Shown in pieces: positions 62,617 through 64,000 of a DNA stretch of 64,000 bases; the stretch's first letter is position 1; each line of letters opens with the position of its first letter. The position numbers were made by a program, and so were the translations under genes. Location: the NCBI RefSeq assembly GCF_001510895.1, contig NZ_LPWA01000153.1:1-64000 (forward strand). Direction: 5' to 3'. The stretch is from Mesorhizobium loti (GTDB taxonomy: Bacteria > Pseudomonadota > Alphaproteobacteria > Rhizobiales > Rhizobiaceae). The notes below the pieces were generated by a model that saw only the letters and a program-made list of their open reading frames with translations, was not told the DNA's origin and ran no database searches.

Positions 62617-63819
62617 ATGCATCTGCGTGACGGCCTCCAGACCCATGCGACCGTCAGGCAGCGCTACGACCATCTGGTGGAAACCGGCATGGTCGAGCGC
62701 GATCCGGCGCAGGAGCGCGTCGTTGCCGCGCTCGACCGGCTGACCGACGAAATCTCCGCGAAACGGCTGGCGCAGAAATCCAGCTCACTGGGCTGGCTGT
62801 TCGCGCGCAAGAAGCAGCCGCGCGAGGCGGTGAGAGGCCTCTACGTCCATGGCGGTGTCGGACGCGGCAAGACCATGCTGATGGACATCTTCTTCGAGCT
62901 CCTGCCGGTCAGGCGCAAGCGCCGCGTGCATTTCAACGACTTCATGGCCGACGTGCAGGACCGCATCCAGAAGCACCGGGCGGCGCGCAAGAACGGCGAC
63001 GTCAAGGAAGACGATCCGATTCCGCCGGTGGCGCGAATTCTGGCCGAAGAAGCCTGGGTGCTGTGCTTCGACGAGTTTTCCGTCACCGACATCGCCGACG
63101 CGATGATCCTGTCGCGGCTGTTCTCGGCGCTGTTTGCCAATGGCGTGGTGCTGGTCGCCACGTCCAACGTTGCGCCGGAGGACCTCTATCGCGACGGGCT
63201 GAACCGACAGCTCTTCCTGCCGTTCATCAGTCTGCTTGAACGCAACGCCGAAGTGCTGACGCTCGACGCCGAAAAAGACTACCGGCAGGAGAAGCTCAAC
63301 CGCCTGCCGGTCTATGTCACGCCGGCCGACGAGGCGGCCGACAGTGCGCTCGACGAGGCCTGGAGGGCGATGGCGCATGGCAGGCCGACCGAGGCGGTGA
63401 CGCTGACGCTGAAAGGGCGCCAGCTCATCGTGCCGCGCGCCGCCGGCGATGCCGCCCGCTTTTCCTTCGCCGATCTCTGCGAAAAGCCGCTCGGCGCGCG
63501 CGACTATCTGGCGATAGCCGGCCGCTTCTCGACCCTTTTCATCGACCATGTGCCGGTGCTCGGCGAAGGCAAGCGCAACGAAGCCAAGCGCTTCATCTTG
63601 CTTATCGACACGCTCTACGATCACCGCATGCGGCTGGTGATGAGCGCCGAGGCGCCGCCCGAAGGGCTCTACACCGCCAGGCGCGGCACCGAGGTGTTCG
63701 AATTCGAGCGCACCGCCTCGCGCCTGGTCGAGATGCAAAGCCGCGACTGGCTGGAGGGCTGGGCGGAGCGGCGGCAAGGTCTGCTGCCGGCAGTGGAAGC
63801 GCGGCAGGCTCAAGCCTGA
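62617..63819 (+). CDS. zapE: Cell division protein ZapE (AFG1-like ATPase)
   Basis: A 400-residue AFG1-type ATPase. The P-loop is GLYVHGGVGRGKTMLMDIFF (GGVGRGKT, 79-86), Walker B is VLCFDEFSVTDIADAMILSR, and VLVATSNVAPEDLYRDGLNR is the sensor region; a C-terminal FIDHVPVLGEGKRNEAKRFI follows. ZapE acts at the Z-ring under stress in other proteobacteria. The ATG at 62617 gives MHLRDGLQTHATVRQRYDHL. A family C repeat lies in the leader. Confidence 0.93.
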   Translation: MHLRDGLQTHATVRQRYDHLVETGMVERDPAQERVVAALDRLTDEISAKRLAQKSSSLGWLFARKKQPREAVRGLYVHGGVGRGKTMLMDIFFELLPVRRKRRVHFNDFMADVQDRIQKHRAARKNGDVKEDDPIPPVARILAEEAWVLCFDEFSVTDIADAMILSRLFSALFANGVVLVATSNVAPEDLYRDGLNRQLFLPFISLLERNAEVLTLDAEKDYRQEKLNRLPVYVTPADEAADSALDEAWRAMAHGRPTEAVTLTLKGRQLIVPRAAGDAARFSFADLCEKPLGARDYLAIAGRFSTLFIDHVPVLGEGKRNEAKRFILLIDTLYDHRMRLVMSAEAPPEGLYTARRGTEVFEFERTASRLVEMQSRDWLEGWAERRQGLLPAVEARQAQA

Positions 63820-63837
63820 ATTTCGTTCTGTCGCGTT

Positions 63838-64000
63838 CCTTCGCGCCCCCCTCTGTCCTACCGGACATCTCCCCCACAAGGGGGGGAGATTGGCTGTTTC
63901 GGCGTCCCGCTCATTCCTGCAATGTTGGAGATTGGCGAAAGCCTGCGTGACGTCCGATCTCCCCCCTCGTGGGGGAGATGGCCGGCAGGCCAGAGGGGGG
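63838..64000. repeat. Family B palindromic repeat at window end
   Basis: GCGCCCCCCTCTGTCCTACC left arm, CCCACAAGGGGGGGAGATTG hairpin, core CAATGTTGGAGATTGGCGAA, second hairpin with CTCGTGGGGGAGATGGCC and the arm GGCAGGCCAGAGGGGGG at the window edge. It lies downstream of zapE. Confidence 0.88.

Overview
This window looks like chromosomal core DNA from a Rhizobiales (Hyphomicrobiales) bacterium, most likely Mesorhizobium. The case rests on the high GC content, the gene families present (DUF1737, DUF1127, DUF1328, DUF2794, an IalB-like protein, an Omp19/Inh-like lipoprotein, CcmA/B/D/G next to acnA, and an FtsY-MtaB-DapF cluster), and dense palindromic intergenic repeats of the rhizobial type. 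I see no rRNA, tRNA, CRISPR array, insertion sequence, prophage, plasmid or symbiosis gene.

Layout. 0-3 kb: an Lrp regulator divergent from a saccharopine-dehydrogenase-family enzyme, then DUF1737 and a CitE-like lyase. 3.5-8.5 kb: a DUF4173 membrane protein with an OmpR-type response regulator and a sensor kinase, then a DAO-type FAD oxidoreductase. 8.7-10.1 kb: an ArsR repressor with two SRPBCC proteins and a perfect operator palindrome. 10.1-20 kb: leucine and aspartate-family biosynthesis (leuD, leuB, asd) mixed with RidA, VOC, two tandem cold-shock-domain/DUF805 membrane proteins and a DEAD-box helicase. 20-26 kb: an ACT protein, a bestrophin, a small envelope cluster, then ffh - chorismate mutase - rpsP. 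26-36 kb: a glycosyltransferase, a CPBP protease, an SH3 protein, a lytic transglycosylase, argG, a LysE exporter and rlmN. 36-46 kb: IalB, YkvA, phhB, an LMW phosphatase, thpR, the tesA-ybbA-ybbP cluster, a Bax-inhibitor-1 protein with an upstream RNA motif, and a probable ncRNA gene with its own terminator. 46-64 kb: acnA divergent from a ccm operon, then ispZ, ftsY, mtaB, dapF and zapE.

Two themes stand out. First, eight genes (VOC, leuB, the second CSD-DUF805, chorismate mutase, lytic transglycosylase, argG, the Bax-inhibitor protein and ftsY) and one gene remnant each read correctly only if a single missing base is restored. All nine events are deletions. This points to systematic consensus errors, although real mutations cannot be excluded without reads. 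Second, several repeat families fill the intergenic space. Two of them (A and B) share a central core and similar arms. They sit inside the ccm operon and even inside the ftsY coding sequence, and other families supply C-terminal codons of neighbouring proteins.

Other points of interest are the apparent absence of ccmC between ccmB and ccmD, an internally deleted flavin amine oxidase remnant, a truncated ceramidase-like remnant, a two-hairpin leader before asd, a Met-rich periplasmic protein, and a paired operator upstream of a DUF1127 gene. Genes were identified by reading the translated sequences. No database search was run.
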